From assembly GCF_004359515.1 (NCBI RefSeq), contig NZ_SCWD01000001.1, positions 434,001 through 498,000 of the forward strand: DNA of 64,000 nt, written 5' to 3'. The position numbers and the translations under genes were made by a program. Origin of the DNA: Macrococcus carouselicus. Its GTDB lineage: Bacteria > Bacillota > Bacilli > Staphylococcales > Staphylococcaceae. A model generated the notes under the pieces. The model was not told where the DNA came from. It did not search any database and was given only the letters and a program-made list of their open reading frames with translations. Within the stretch, counting starts at the first letter, position 1; each line of letters begins with the position of its first letter. Positions 36,506 through 45,850 of this stretch are shown here, in pieces.

Positions 36506-37654
36506 CTAGTTAAAGCGGTGCATCACGCCATGCTTAATAGTCATGATGACGTTGCAGTCATCATCAAGGACCACCAGATCTGCATCCTTACCTTCAGTAA
36601 TGCTGCCTTTTCTATCCTCTATCCCTAGTGCCTCGGCCTGGTTGAGGCTGGTGACCGGCCATAATTCTTCAAGCGTACGACCTGTATACTGCATCATATT
36701 TCTCAGGCCCTGATTCATCCTGAGAATACTGCCGGCAAGTGTCCCGTCCTTCAGGCGGGCTGTGTTATGGGTGACAGTGACATCCTGACCGCCTAAATCA
36801 TAGATGCCGCTTCTCATGCCCTTAGCACGCATCGCATCCGTTATCAGGAATAAACGGTCACGTCCTTTGATGCGGTAAGCAATATCAACGGCTGCGGGAT
36901 GTGAATGGATACCATCGACAATGATCTCAGCAGCCAGGTCATCATTCGTCCAGGCAGCCCCGAACGCACCGGGCTGACGATGTTCAAATGGCGTCGCTGC
37001 ATTATAGAGGTGGGTGATGTGCTTCGCGCCTCTTGCTGCCGCCTCGTTGATATCGTCAAACGTGGCCCCTGTATGTCCCATTGAGAAGATGATGGAGTCA
37101 TGTAACTGGTCCAGCACTTCATCTGCACCGTCGACTTCGGGGGCGAAGGTAATGATTTTGATCAGATGATCTGCTTGCGCCTGAAACTTCTCAATACGTG
37201 CGCGACTAGGTCGCTCCACAAACATCGGATTTTGGGCACCGACCTTATGTTCAGAGATAAAGGGACCTTCAAGGTGGATACCGAGCATCTCAGCACCTTC
37301 AGAGGATTGATGGTGATGATAGTCCCTTAAAGTCGATAGTGCGGTCATGATAGCGGATTCTGACTGTGTCATGGTTGTGGCGAGGTAACTCGTCGTCCCT
37401 TCCGTCAGCAATGACCGGGAAAGGTGCTGCAGGCCGGTTAGATCGGCATCCATAAAGTCCTGACCGTAACCGCCGTGTATATGGATATCGATAAAGCCGG
37501 GGAGGATATGCTGCTTGTGCATATCATGGCATTCGAGCGCGCCGCGGTAATGACCGGCTTCGACACATTTGATTTTTTGATTCTCTACTATTATATAGCC
37601 GTGCTCAACTTTGTCCTCCGTATAAATCAGACAGTTGGTCAATACATATTCCAT
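36506..37654 (-). CDS. nagA: N-acetylglucosamine-6-phosphate deacetylase
   Basis: This 382-aa amidohydrolase removes acetate from GlcNAc-6-phosphate, the first step in using imported GlcNAc or recycled wall sugar. The metal-binding motifs are present: PGFIDIHIHGGYGQDFMDAD, the glutamate in GIHLEGPF, SMGHTGATFDD, and THLYNAATPFEHRQPG with the second histidine. LFLITDAMRAKGM holds the catalytic aspartate. It diverges from a PTS gene of the GlcNAc type across a short intergenic region. The staphylococcal partner nagB is not in the window. Confidence 0.95.
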   Translation of the reverse strand: MEYVLTNCLIYTEDKVEHGYIIVENQKIKCVEAGHYRGALECHDMHKQHILPGFIDIHIHGGYGQDFMDADLTGLQHLSRSLLTEGTTSYLATTMTQSESAIMTALSTLRDYHHHQSSEGAEMLGIHLEGPFISEHKVGAQNPMFVERPSRARIEKFQAQADHLIKIITFAPEVDGADEVLDQLHDSIIFSMGHTGATFDDINEAAARGAKHITHLYNAATPFEHRQPGAFGAAWTNDDLAAEIIVDGIHSHPAAVDIAYRIKGRDRLFLITDAMRAKGMRSGIYDLGGQDVTVTHNTARLKDGTLAGSILRMNQGLRNMMQYTGRTLEELWPVTSLNQAEALGIEDRKGSITEGKDADLVVLDDDCNVIMTIKHGVMHRFN

Positions 37655-37682
37655 TTTGTCACACCCTTATCAGAATGAGGCT

Positions 37683-37688
37683 ATTATA
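37683..37688 (-). promoter_or_regulatory. -10 box for nagA
   Basis: On the minus strand TATAAT lies at 37683-37688, 29 bases before the nagA start. A convincing -35 is not seen at 16-18 bases. Confidence 0.4.
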
Positions 37689-37713
37689 GCATAGAAAAGC
37701 ATTGATAAAGACG

Positions 37714-37729
37714 ATGAAAACGGTTAAAG
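37714..37729 (+). promoter_or_regulatory. cre-like site between nagA and the PTS gene
   Basis: ATGAAAACGGTTAAAG matches the CcpA consensus WTGNAARCGNWWWCAW except for one base (A for C near the end). It lies in the shared 120-base upstream region of two amino-sugar genes, where catabolite control is plausible. A weak promoter (TTGATA at 37702 and TAAAGT at 37725) overlaps it. Confidence 0.5.
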
Positions 37730-37774
37730 TGATTAAGTAAAATGATTAACAATATTTTCAGAGGAGGTTTTTAT

Positions 37775-39217
37775 ATGCTGAATTTCTTTCAGCGACTCGG
37801 TCGCTCGCTCATGCTGCCGGTTGCCATATTACCTGCAGCGGCTATTATAGTGGGGGTGGCCAACGCACTTGAGGCGATGACGGGGGAAAAGACGATCGTC
37901 AGCCAGTTCTTTTTTACAGCAGGCATGAGCATCCTGTCATTGATGGGACTGCTCTTTGCAATCGGGACTGCGCTCGGGATGTCGAAGAAAAATGACGGTG
38001 CAGCGGCACTGTCAGCTGTCGTCGGCTTCTTTATGGTGACGACTATCCTGAAGCCGGAGAATGTTGCAGTCTTCAGTGGTGTCCCTCTTGAGACGGTTAA
38101 TGCCGGCTTCGCCAAAATCGACAATTCCAACGTGTTCATCGGAATTATAGTCGGTCTGATCGCCGCTTATTTGTTCAACCGCTTCTCAGAGACAGAGTTA
38201 CCGATGGCGCTTTCCTTCTTCAGCGGCAAACGCCTGGTGCCGATCATGACAGCCTTCGCTGCGATGCTGCTGGCACTGATTCTGCTCTTCATGTGGCCCT
38301 TCATCTATTCGGGTCTGGTGACATTTGGTGAGTGGATTTTAGGGATGGGGCCTGTCGGAGCCGGTCTATACGGTTTCTTCAACCGTCTGTTGATACCGCT
38401 CGGCCTTCATCACGCGCTCAATTCAGTCTTCTGGTTCGATGTCGCCAACGTGAACGATGTCGTCAACTTCCAGCAGGGCACCGGTCAGCAAGGCATCACC
38501 GGGCGTTATATGGCCGGCTTCTTCCCGGTCATGATGTTCGGTATGCCGGCTGCAGCACTTGCCATGTATCACACTGCTGAACCCAGACATAAGAAACGTG
38601 TCGCAGGTCTCATGCTGGCCGGTGCGATATCCGCATTCTTCGTCGGTATCACTGAACCCATTGAATTTGCCTTTATGTTCGCGGCACCGGGCCTGTTCCT
38701 GATCCATGCCGTTCTGACCGGCTTATCATTATTGATTGCAGCGCTCTTCCAGTGGACAGCAGGTTTCGCCTTCAGTGCAGGTCTTATCGATTTTGCCCTT
38801 TCATTATTTAATCCGATGGCCAATCATCCGCTCATGCTGATGGTGCAGGGGCTCGTCTTCTTTGCTCTCTATTATGTCGTGTTCAGAGTGGCGATCAAGA
38901 CATTTGATATGAAGACGCCGGGGCGCGGCGATGAAGCCGTGCAGGAATCCTCAGCTGCTGAAGGCGAAAGGAAATACAGTGCTATGGCAAGCCAGGTGAT
39001 CGCTGGACTGGGCGGCCGCAGTAATATCGTCAGTCTGGCCCACTGCGCGACGAGACTCCGTCTAGAAGTCAAGGATAATACGTTGATCGATGACACCACG
39101 ATCAAAAAGGCCGGTGCAGTAGGTGTCGCAAGAAGCGGCCGTACGCAGGCACAAGTGATCATCGGCACACACGTTCAGCAGGTCGCAGACGAAGTCGAAA
39201 AACAGCTTGAAGATTAG
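37775..39217 (+). CDS. nagE: PTS sugar transporter IICB, GlcNAc type
   Basis: This 480-aa protein has an N-terminal IIC membrane domain (about residues 1-375) and a C-terminal IIB domain. The phosphorylated Cys424 lies in SLAHCATRLRLEV. LPLGLHHALN-like sequence (IPLGLHHALNSVFW) and FVGITEPIEFAFMF belong to the glucose/GlcNAc family of IIC domains. No IIA domain is attached, so a separate IIA must supply phosphate. The frame starts earlier at 37742, but GAGGAGG at 37761-37767 fixes the ATG at 37775. GlcNAc specificity is inferred from the adjoining nagA; a glucose-type substrate cannot be excluded. Confidence 0.85.
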   Translation: MLNFFQRLGRSLMLPVAILPAAAIIVGVANALEAMTGEKTIVSQFFFTAGMSILSLMGLLFAIGTALGMSKKNDGAAALSAVVGFFMVTTILKPENVAVFSGVPLETVNAGFAKIDNSNVFIGIIVGLIAAYLFNRFSETELPMALSFFSGKRLVPIMTAFAAMLLALILLFMWPFIYSGLVTFGEWILGMGPVGAGLYGFFNRLLIPLGLHHALNSVFWFDVANVNDVVNFQQGTGQQGITGRYMAGFFPVMMFGMPAAALAMYHTAEPRHKKRVAGLMLAGAISAFFVGITEPIEFAFMFAAPGLFLIHAVLTGLSLLIAALFQWTAGFAFSAGLIDFALSLFNPMANHPLMLMVQGLVFFALYYVVFRVAIKTFDMKTPGRGDEAVQESSAAEGERKYSAMASQVIAGLGGRSNIVSLAHCATRLRLEVKDNTLIDDTTIKKAGAVGVARSGRTQAQVIIGTHVQQVADEVEKQLED

Positions 39218-39344
39218 AGGGATCTCTCTCACCTTTCCCTGATTCCGGGAAGCTCAATCGACCGCAACGAAAGACAAGAATCCTGGGCTGTCACCCTATC
39301 GCACAGACCTCAGAAATAAATGATAAACTGTAAAGAAAAAATAC

Positions 39345-39373
39345 TTTACAGTGAATTTATTATCTGTTATAGT
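39345..39373 (+). promoter_or_regulatory. Promoter of the rpsP operon
   Basis: TTTACA (39345-39350) and TATAGT (39368-39373) are exactly 17 bases apart, 39 bases before rpsP. The -35 sits in the right arm of an inverted repeat (ACTGTAAAG at 39327 with CTTTACAGT at 39344), which could be a regulator site. Confidence 0.7.
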
Positions 39374-39411
39374 AAGTACTTGAGAAAAGAACTAAAGGAG
39401 AGAATTAAATT

Positions 39412-39687
39412 ATGGCAGTTAAAATTCGTTTAACACGTATGGGTTCTAAAAGAAACCCTTTCTATCGTATCGTTGTAGCTGACGCTCGTGCGCCACGTGA
39501 TGGTCGTATCATCGAATCGATCGGGACTTACAACCCAGTTGCGAAACCAGCAGCAGAAATCAAGGTTGACGAAGCGTTAGCTTTAAAATGGTTAGCTGAC
39601 GGTGCGAAACCGACTGATACAGTACGTAATATCTTGTCTGCACAAGGTATCATGGAGAAATTCCATAACCAAAAAATCGCGAAGTAA
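39412..39687 (+). CDS. rpsP: 30S ribosomal protein S16
   Basis: This 91-aa small-subunit protein starts [20 protein letters not shown], which is diagnostic for bS16. Codon use is strongly biased to TTA, GTA and CGT, as expected for a highly expressed gene. It begins the rpsP-khpA-rimM-trmD-rplS cluster that normally sits directly after ffh. Confidence 0.98.
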   Translation: MAVKIRLTRMGSKRNPFYRIVVADARAPRDGRIIESIGTYNPVAKPAAEIKVDEALALKWLADGAKPTDTVRNILSAQGIMEKFHNQKIAK

Positions 39688-39692
39688 TTGCG

Positions 39693-39920
39693 ATGGAACA
39701 ATTATTACAAACGATTATTGAACCACTCGTTGATTTTCCGGAAGATATCAGTATATCGAAAGAAGACCATCATTCAAGTGTCACTTATCATATAAGCGTC
39801 AACAAAGAAGATGCGGGTAAGGTGATCGGTAAGCAGGGCCGCCTGATCAAGGCGATTCGTACGCTGACGGTTGCTGGCCAGCACGAGTCAGGTAAGAAAG
39901 TGTTTGTAGAAATTGATTAA
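39693..39920 (+). CDS. khpA: KH-domain RNA-binding protein KhpA
   Basis: This 75-aa protein (YlqC family) is almost entirely a KH domain with the GKVIGKQGRLIKAIRTL loop (about residues 47-63). In Gram-positive bacteria it pairs with KhpB/Jag in RNA regulation of division and envelope genes. It starts five bases after rpsP. A weak terminator follows it. Confidence 0.93.
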   Translation: MEQLLQTIIEPLVDFPEDISISKEDHHSSVTYHISVNKEDAGKVIGKQGRLIKAIRTLTVAGQHESGKKVFVEID

Positions 39921-39946
39921 GGGTGCCTGCCGGTGCCCTTTTTTTA
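39921..39946 (+). terminator. Weak intra-operon terminator after khpA
   Basis: GGGTGCC and GGTGCCC (39921-39927 and 39932-39938) pair with two G-U pairs and are followed by seven Ts. The short stem suggests partial readthrough into rimM, lowering rimM-trmD relative to rpsP. Confidence 0.6.
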
Positions 39947-39961
39947 TTAGGAGGCGATTAA

Positions 39962-40462
39962 ATGTCAGTCAATGTAGGTAAGATTGTCAATATGCATGGG
40001 ATTAAAGGTGAGGTGCGCGTGCTGTCGGCTTCAGATTTTACTGAGGAACGCTTCAAGCCGGGGAATGAAGTCATCATCAAGCAGGGCAGCACTGAAACGC
40101 CTGTCAAGATAAAAAGCTACCGTACGCATAAGAACTTCCATCTACTGCAGTTTGAGGGCATGGAGAATATCAACTTTGTCGAGAAGTTCAAGGGTGCTGA
40201 TGTCCATCAGGAAGTGGATGAAATTGCGATACCGCTTGAGGAGAATGAATATTACTATCACGATATCATCGGCTGTACGGTCTTTAACGACGGTAAACCG
40301 CTCGGGCGCGTTAAAGACATCTTTGAGACGGGTGCGAATGATGTCTGGGTGGTCAAAGGGGACAAGGAGTATCTGATTCCCTATATCGAGGACGTCGTCA
40401 AGAAAGTGGACGTCGCAAACAAGACGATTGAGATTGAAGCGATGGATGGTCTCTTATCGTGA
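39962..40462 (+). CDS. rimM: 16S rRNA processing protein RimM
   Basis: This 166-aa factor assists maturation of the 30S head and binds S19. The N-terminal [17 protein letters not shown] and the C-terminal PRC-barrel segment [20 protein letters not shown] are family hallmarks. It overlaps the trmD start by four bases. A ribosome site (AGGAGG) lies just upstream. Confidence 0.96.
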   Translation: MSVNVGKIVNMHGIKGEVRVLSASDFTEERFKPGNEVIIKQGSTETPVKIKSYRTHKNFHLLQFEGMENINFVEKFKGADVHQEVDEIAIPLEENEYYYHDIIGCTVFNDGKPLGRVKDIFETGANDVWVVKGDKEYLIPYIEDVVKKVDVANKTIEIEAMDGLLS

Positions 40463-41184
40463 GAATCGACTATCTGACACTATTTCCGGAGATGTTTGAA
40501 TCGCTCAATCATTCCATCATGAAGCGCTCGCAGGATAAAGGGATTGTGACGGTGAACACCGTGAACTTCAGAGTGTTCTCGAATAACAAGCACAGTCAGG
40601 TGGATGATTATCCGTACGGCGGCGGCCAGGGGATGGTGCTGAAGCCTGAACCGGTCTTCAATGCGATCGACTCGCTTGAGACGACGCCTGACACACGGGT
40701 TATTCTGATGTGCCCGCAAGGTGCGACGTTCAATCAGGCGAAAGCTGAGGAACTCGCGCACGCAGAACATCTCGTCTTTATCTGCGGCCATTACGAAGGC
40801 TATGATGAACGGATCCGTACGGAACTTGTGACGGACGAGATTTCAATCGGCGACTTTGTCCTGACAGGCGGGGAGCTTGCGGCCATGACGATGACCGATG
40901 CGATTGTCCGGCTCATTCCTGATGTGCTTGGTAATGAAGTGTCCCATGAGGATGATTCATTCTCATCAGGACTCCTGGAGCATCCGCAGTATACAAGACC
41001 TGCTGATTATAACGGCTTGCAGGTGCCGGATGTGCTGCTCAGCGGCAATCACAAGAGAATCGAGGAATGGCGTCATCAGGAGAGCCTGAAGCGCACATAT
41101 GAACGACGACCGGACCTGCTTGAGCGTTATCCGCTGACAGAAGCGGATATCAACTATCTGAAGACACTCGGCTATACCGAATAA
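40459..41184 (+). CDS. trmD: tRNA (guanine-N1)-methyltransferase
   Basis: This 241-aa SPOUT methyltransferase makes m1G37 in tRNAs, which prevents frameshifting at proline, leucine and arginine codons. The trefoil-knot SAM site is visible in [27 protein letters not shown] and [14 protein letters not shown]. The GTG start at 40459 overlaps the rimM stop. Confidence 0.97.
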   Translation: MRIDYLTLFPEMFESLNHSIMKRSQDKGIVTVNTVNFRVFSNNKHSQVDDYPYGGGQGMVLKPEPVFNAIDSLETTPDTRVILMCPQGATFNQAKAEELAHAEHLVFICGHYEGYDERIRTELVTDEISIGDFVLTGGELAAMTMTDAIVRLIPDVLGNEVSHEDDSFSSGLLEHPQYTRPADYNGLQVPDVLLSGNHKRIEEWRHQESLKRTYERRPDLLERYPLTEADINYLKTLGYTE

Positions 41185-41209
41185 GTTTTTAAACTGTCAA
41201 GATTTTTTC

Positions 41210-41238
41210 TTGTCAGAGGGACTTATATGTGATACTAT
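41210..41238 (+). promoter_or_regulatory. Promoter of rplS
   Basis: TTGTCA (41210-41215) and TACTAT (41233-41238) are exactly 17 bases apart, leaving a 5' leader of about 70 bases before rplS. The -35 lies at the end of an imperfect hairpin following trmD. Confidence 0.55.
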
Positions 41239-41317
41239 ACTAAGAGTGTGAAAACACATAATCACTATGGTCCGCTGAAACAACCTTTCAAGAACATAGG
41301 AAGAAGGAGAAGAAAAC

Positions 41318-41665
41318 ATGAATAATATTTTAATCGATGCAATTACAAAAGAACAATTGCGTACAGATTTACCATCATTTCGTCCTGGTGACACATTGAA
41401 AGTACACGTACGTATCGTTGAGGGAACTCGCGAACGTATCCAGGTATTTGAAGGTGTTGTCATCAAACGTCGTGGCGGCGGTATCTCTGAGACTTTCACG
41501 GTTCGTAAGATCTCTTACGGTGTGGGTGTAGAACGTACTTTCCCGTTACACACGCCAAAAATCGAGAAAATCGAAGTGTTACGTCGTGGTAAAGTACGTC
41601 GTGCGAAACTTTACTACTTACGTAGCTTACGTGGTAAAGCTGCGCGTATTAAAGAAATTCGCTAA
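41318..41665 (+). CDS. rplS: 50S ribosomal protein L19
   Basis: This 115-aa large-subunit protein has the L19 motif [21 protein letters not shown] and ends [12 protein letters not shown]. It has its own promoter and a strong terminator, and the biased codon use of a ribosomal gene. A good GAAGGAGA site precedes the ATG. Confidence 0.97.
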   Translation: MNNILIDAITKEQLRTDLPSFRPGDTLKVHVRIVEGTRERIQVFEGVVIKRRGGGISETFTVRKISYGVGVERTFPLHTPKIEKIEVLRRGKVRRAKLYYLRSLRGKAARIKEIR

Positions 41666-41675
41666 TAGAAGCGTG

Positions 41676-41707
41676 AAGCATCCTGAGTATTCAGGATGCT
41701 TTTTTTG
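41676..41707 (+). terminator. Terminator after rplS
   Basis: An 11-bp perfect stem (AAGCATCCTGA at 41676-41686 with TCAGGATGCTT at 41691-41701) is followed by Ts. Confidence 0.92.
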
Positions 41708-41804
41708 TTATCCAACATTTCCGGCAGGATTGTTCATTGACTCAACCAGACGTACACTATATGATTTACCAAGTAATGAAAAAGAAATGAATAGGAGTGA
41801 AAAA

Positions 41805-43997
41805 ATGCTATATATTTTCAGATATTTAAAAGCCTTCATGCTTCCGCTCTTACTAGCCGTCGTCTTTCTATTTGTACAGGCATTCAGTGATCTGAGTCTG
41901 CCGAACTATATGTCAGACATTGTTGATAACGGTATACAGCAGCATGGTGTGACGGATGAGGCACCAGAAGCCATCAGTCAGGACGGCATGAAACTGATGC
42001 AGACCTTTATGACAGATAGTCAGAAAGAAAAGGTCAAAGCTTCGTACAAACTCGTCGACGCTGATCAGTACAAAGATACATACAAAAAAGCAGAAGGGCA
42101 GTTTTATCTCAGACAGGATGTATCAAGTAGTAAGCTGAAAGATTTAAACAGCACATTCCACAAATCAAGTCTTGGACTGTTCAATGCTCTCAGCGATGCT
42201 CCAAAATCCCAGAAACAATCTTCGCAACCAGCTGGGAAGAAGCTGGATGTGACTCAGCTCTACAAGATTCAGCCAGTTCTTGATCAATTGCCTGAAACGA
42301 AAAAAGCAGCATATCGCAACCAGCAAGCAGATAATGATATCATGACGAAACAGCTAGGTGTCAGTCTGACGCAGTCTTTTTATCATGAACTGGGTCTTGA
42401 TCTTACCAAAATACAGACCGCTTACATCATTAAAATGGGTCTTGTAATGCTCGGGGCTGCGCTGATCGGGGGTCTCGCAACGATCCTTGTGAGCTTACTC
42501 TCGTCGCGAATTGCGGCCGGTCTTACGCGTGACCTGCGCCGTGACGTCTTCAGAAAAATCGAAAGTTTTTCATTCAAAGAGATTGATAACTTCTCAACAG
42601 CTTCGTTGATCACACGTTCTACAAATGATATGACGCAGATTCAGCAGTTCTTTATGATAGGCATCCGTATGATCTGTTATGCACCGATCATGGGGGCAGG
42701 CGGTGTCATTATGGCGATCAACAAATCAAACTCTATGAGCTGGATTATCGTGATTGCTGTTGTCATTTTGCTGGCCTTTATCGGCATTATCATGGCGCTT
42801 GCCATTCCAAAGTTTAAAATCATTCAGCAACTGGTGGATAAGGTCAACCTCGTATCCCGTGAATTTTTAAGTGGTTTAATGGTGGTCCGGGCATTCGGGA
42901 CAGGAGAGCACGAGAAAAAACGTTTTAATGTTGCCAACAAAGATCTGACAGACACTAACCTGTTTATCGGTAGAGTGATGTCACTCATGTCGCCTGTAAT
43001 GACACTCATTATGAATGGTGTCTCACTTGTTATTGTCTGGGTAGGTGCACACCGTATTGCCGATGCTTCTATGCAGGTCGGTGATATGATGGCTTTTATT
43101 CAGTATACGACACAGATCATCATGGCTTTTCTGATGTTATCATTTACCTTTATCCTGATTCCGCGTGCTGCTGTCTCAGCTGGGCGTATCAAGGAAATAC
43201 TGGAGACAGATTTATCAATAGCAGACCACCAGAACACGAAAGAATTTATCAATCACTCTGGTCTGGTTGAATTCAGAAACGTCAGCTTTAAGCATGACGG
43301 CGCGAAGGAATATGCGCTGAAAGATATCGATATAGTGGCAAGACCAGGAGAGATGACTGCGGTCATCGGCTCAACAGGCGCTGGAAAATCGACCCTGATT
43401 AATCTGCTGCTCAGATTCTATGATACGACGCACGGGGAAGTGCTGTTAGACGGCGTCAATGTCAGGGATGTCAAGCTGCAGAGCCTGCGAGATCGTATTG
43501 CACTTGTTCCGCAGAAAGCAGCACTCCTGAAAGGCACTGTTCGTTCTAATCTACGGGTCGGTAAAGAAGACGCCACTGATGAAGAGATGCTTGAAGCGCT
43601 TGAGATCGCTCAGGCAACGGAATTTATTGCACAGATGGACGGACTTGATACAGAAATCTCACAGAACGGCAGTAACTTATCCGGTGGTCAGAAGCAGCGT
43701 CTCGCCATCGCACGTGCCGTACTCCGTGATGCTGAAGTTCTGATCTTTGATGACAGTTTCAGCGCACTGGATGCAAGAACAGAGAAACAGCTCAGACTGG
43801 CCCTCTTTAATCAGCATAAAAGGAAGACGATTATTGTGATCGGCCAGCGTGTCACATCTATCATGGGGGCTGAACAGATCATTGTTCTGGATAAAGGCGA
43901 AGTGGTTGGCAGAGGGACACACGATGAACTGCTGAGAACAAACGAGGAATATTTTGAGATTGCATCATCACAATTATCTGAGGAGGAGCTGGCATGA
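41805..43997 (+). CDS. ABC exporter half-transporter, degenerate nucleotide site, large extracellular loop
   Basis: This 730-aa protein fuses a type IV exporter membrane domain to a nucleotide-binding domain. Between the first and second helices there is an insertion of about 175 residues (about 50-210), hydrophilic and probably extracellular. The nucleotide-binding domain has Walker A GSTGAGKST (near 522) and a perfect LSGGQKQR signature (near 625). Walker B reads LIFDDSFSALD, with Asp where the catalytic Glu should be, and the switch histidine is Gln (VIGQRVTS). This pattern fits the inactive-site half of a heterodimeric exporter. The frame runs on upstream, but AGGAG at 41793-41797 fixes the ATG at 41805. 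The substrate is unknown. Confidence 0.88.
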   Translation: MLYIFRYLKAFMLPLLLAVVFLFVQAFSDLSLPNYMSDIVDNGIQQHGVTDEAPEAISQDGMKLMQTFMTDSQKEKVKASYKLVDADQYKDTYKKAEGQFYLRQDVSSSKLKDLNSTFHKSSLGLFNALSDAPKSQKQSSQPAGKKLDVTQLYKIQPVLDQLPETKKAAYRNQQADNDIMTKQLGVSLTQSFYHELGLDLTKIQTAYIIKMGLVMLGAALIGGLATILVSLLSSRIAAGLTRDLRRDVFRKIESFSFKEIDNFSTASLITRSTNDMTQIQQFFMIGIRMICYAPIMGAGGVIMAINKSNSMSWIIVIAVVILLAFIGIIMALAIPKFKIIQQLVDKVNLVSREFLSGLMVVRAFGTGEHEKKRFNVANKDLTDTNLFIGRVMSLMSPVMTLIMNGVSLVIVWVGAHRIADASMQVGDMMAFIQYTTQIIMAFLMLSFTFILIPRAAVSAGRIKEILETDLSIADHQNTKEFINHSGLVEFRNVSFKHDGAKEYALKDIDIVARPGEMTAVIGSTGAGKSTLINLLLRFYDTTHGEVLLDGVNVRDVKLQSLRDRIALVPQKAALLKGTVRSNLRVGKEDATDEEMLEALEIAQATEFIAQMDGLDTEISQNGSNLSGGQKQRLAIARAVLRDAEVLIFDDSFSALDARTEKQLRLALFNQHKRKTIIVIGQRVTSIMGAEQIIVLDKGEVVGRGTHDELLRTNEEYFEIASSQLSEEELA

Positions 43998-45811
43998 AAC
44001 AGGACAAACCGACTAATATGAAGCAAGCGCTTATGCGACTCTTCAGCTATATCGCCACCTATCGTCTGATGATTCTGCTGGTGATTGTTTTAGCGATGGT
44101 CTCAACAGTCTTTATGATTTTTGGACCGAAGATTCTCGGTAACGGAATTGATATCCTCTTTAAAGGCGTCATCGCTCAGACAAACGGCACCGGCAGGATT
44201 GATTTCGGTGAGATAGAGCGCGTCTTACTTTTACTGACAGTATTTTATCTGGTCAGTGCACTCTTCAATTATCTGCAAGGATATGTTATGTCTGGTGTCA
44301 CCGCTAAAATAACCTATTCTTTAAGAGAGGATATCAATAAGAAACTCCATAAGCTGCCGCTGAGATTCTATGATAAAACTTCACAAGGTGATGTCTTGAG
44401 TCGTATTACCAATGACATCGATACTATCAGCCAGACGTTAAATCAAAGTCTAGCGCAGATTATTACGTCCATCACGATGCTGGTCGGTATCTCTATTATG
44501 ATGTTCACCATCAGCTGGCAGCTGACTCTGGTTGCCCTGTTGACACTGCCGCTGTCGATGATTGCAGTTGTCATGATTATGAAGAATTCACAGATTCATT
44601 TTAAGAATCAGCAGGAGTCACTCGGACTGGTCAATGGGCATGTTGAGGAAATGCTTGGCAATCATACCGTGATTAAAGCATTCAACCGCGAGACAGAATC
44701 AGGCAGCACATTTGAGGCATACAATGATACGCTTTACAAATCAGCCTGGAAAGCGAACTTCCTGTCCAGTCTGATCATGCCGATTACGATGTTTATCGGA
44801 AATATTACTTATGTCGTCATCTGTATACTCGGCGGCTACTTTGCGGTCAAAGGGACGATGACTGTCGGCGGTATCCAGGCCTTTATCCAGTATATCCGTC
44901 AGTTCAATCAGCCGATCTCTCAGATTGCGAGTATCAGTAATACGCTACAGCTGACTGCAGCTGCGACAGAACGGGTCTTTGCGATTATCGATGGGCCAGA
45001 AGAAGTGAAAGATGATGAGCATGCATTATCAGTCGTTGATAGCCGGACAGATGTAGACAGAGATCATGTCTATATCGAAGGGGCAGTTGACTTTGAAGGC
45101 GTGTACTTCGGTTATAACGCAGATAAAACAATCATCAATGATTTTTCAACACACGTGAAACCGGGGCAGAAAGTCGCCATTGTCGGGCCGACAGGCGCCG
45201 GAAAATCAACCATCGTCAAGCTCTTGATGCGTTTTTATGATGTGAACAGCGGTGCGATTAAAATAGATGGCATCAATATCCAGGACTTTAAACGAGATGA
45301 GCTGCGTAAACTGTTCGGCATTGTCCTGCAGGATACATGGCTATTCAACGGCACGATTCGTGAAAACATCCGCTACGGGAAACTGGACGCCACAGATTTA
45401 GAAGTAGAGCAGGCAGCACGTGACGCGCAGGTCGATCACTTCATCAGGACATGGCCGCATGCGTACGACATGATCTTAAATGAGGAGACGAGCAATGTCT
45501 CACAAGGTCAGAAACAATTATTGACCATTGCCCGAGCGATTCTCTCGGACCCTAAGATTCTGATTCTCGACGAGGCAACAAGTAACGTCGACACCCGGAC
45601 GGAAGTCCTGATCCAGAAAGCGATGGATAAGCTGATGGAAGGACGGACCAGCTTTGTCATCGCGCACCGTCTCTCAACTATCCGGAATGCGGACCTGATA
45701 CTCGTCATGAAGAACGGGGACATCATCGAGCAGGGTACACATGATGAACTGCTGAAGCAGGACGGCTTCTATAAAGGCTTATATGACAGCCAGTTTGACG
45801 AGGCAGTTTAA
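43994..45811 (+). CDS. ABC exporter half-transporter, canonical ATPase subunit
   Basis: This 605-aa protein is the partner of the preceding gene and overlaps it by four bases. It has six predicted helices, then Walker A GPTGAGKST (near 398), Walker B ILILDEATS with the catalytic Glu (near 525) and the switch histidine in VIAHRLST. Its signature is NVSQGQKQL, not LSGGQ. Paired with the first subunit, this gives one functional and one degenerate ATP site, as in BmrCD or EfrCD-type multidrug exporters. The role may be drug or lipid export, but the cargo cannot be read from sequence. Confidence 0.88.
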   Translation: MKQDKPTNMKQALMRLFSYIATYRLMILLVIVLAMVSTVFMIFGPKILGNGIDILFKGVIAQTNGTGRIDFGEIERVLLLLTVFYLVSALFNYLQGYVMSGVTAKITYSLREDINKKLHKLPLRFYDKTSQGDVLSRITNDIDTISQTLNQSLAQIITSITMLVGISIMMFTISWQLTLVALLTLPLSMIAVVMIMKNSQIHFKNQQESLGLVNGHVEEMLGNHTVIKAFNRETESGSTFEAYNDTLYKSAWKANFLSSLIMPITMFIGNITYVVICILGGYFAVKGTMTVGGIQAFIQYIRQFNQPISQIASISNTLQLTAAATERVFAIIDGPEEVKDDEHALSVVDSRTDVDRDHVYIEGAVDFEGVYFGYNADKTIINDFSTHVKPGQKVAIVGPTGAGKSTIVKLLMRFYDVNSGAIKIDGINIQDFKRDELRKLFGIVLQDTWLFNGTIRENIRYGKLDATDLEVEQAARDAQVDHFIRTWPHAYDMILNEETSNVSQGQKQLLTIARAILSDPKILILDEATSNVDTRTEVLIQKAMDKLMEGRTSFVIAHRLSTIRNADLILVMKNGDIIEQGTHDELLKQDGFYKGLYDSQFDEAV

Positions 45812-45850
45812 AAAATCCCGTTATATCTTTTGAGATATAACGGGATTTTT
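45812..45850. terminator. Bidirectional terminator between ABC exporter and YfhO-like gene
   Basis: A 16-bp perfect stem (45812-45827 with 45834-45849), with A and T tracts at its ends, lies between the converging genes and can end both transcripts. Confidence 0.93.

Noticed and set aside
39327-39352. Inverted repeat ACTGTAAAG/CTTTACAGT as terminator of the PTS gene
   Set aside because: No T run follows and its right arm is the -35 region of the rpsP promoter, so a regulatory or incidental role is more likely.
41586-41804. Longer start for the first ABC gene, in rplS
   Set aside because: It would overlap rplS and the terminator and add non-family residues; the ATG at 41805 has a proper ribosome site.
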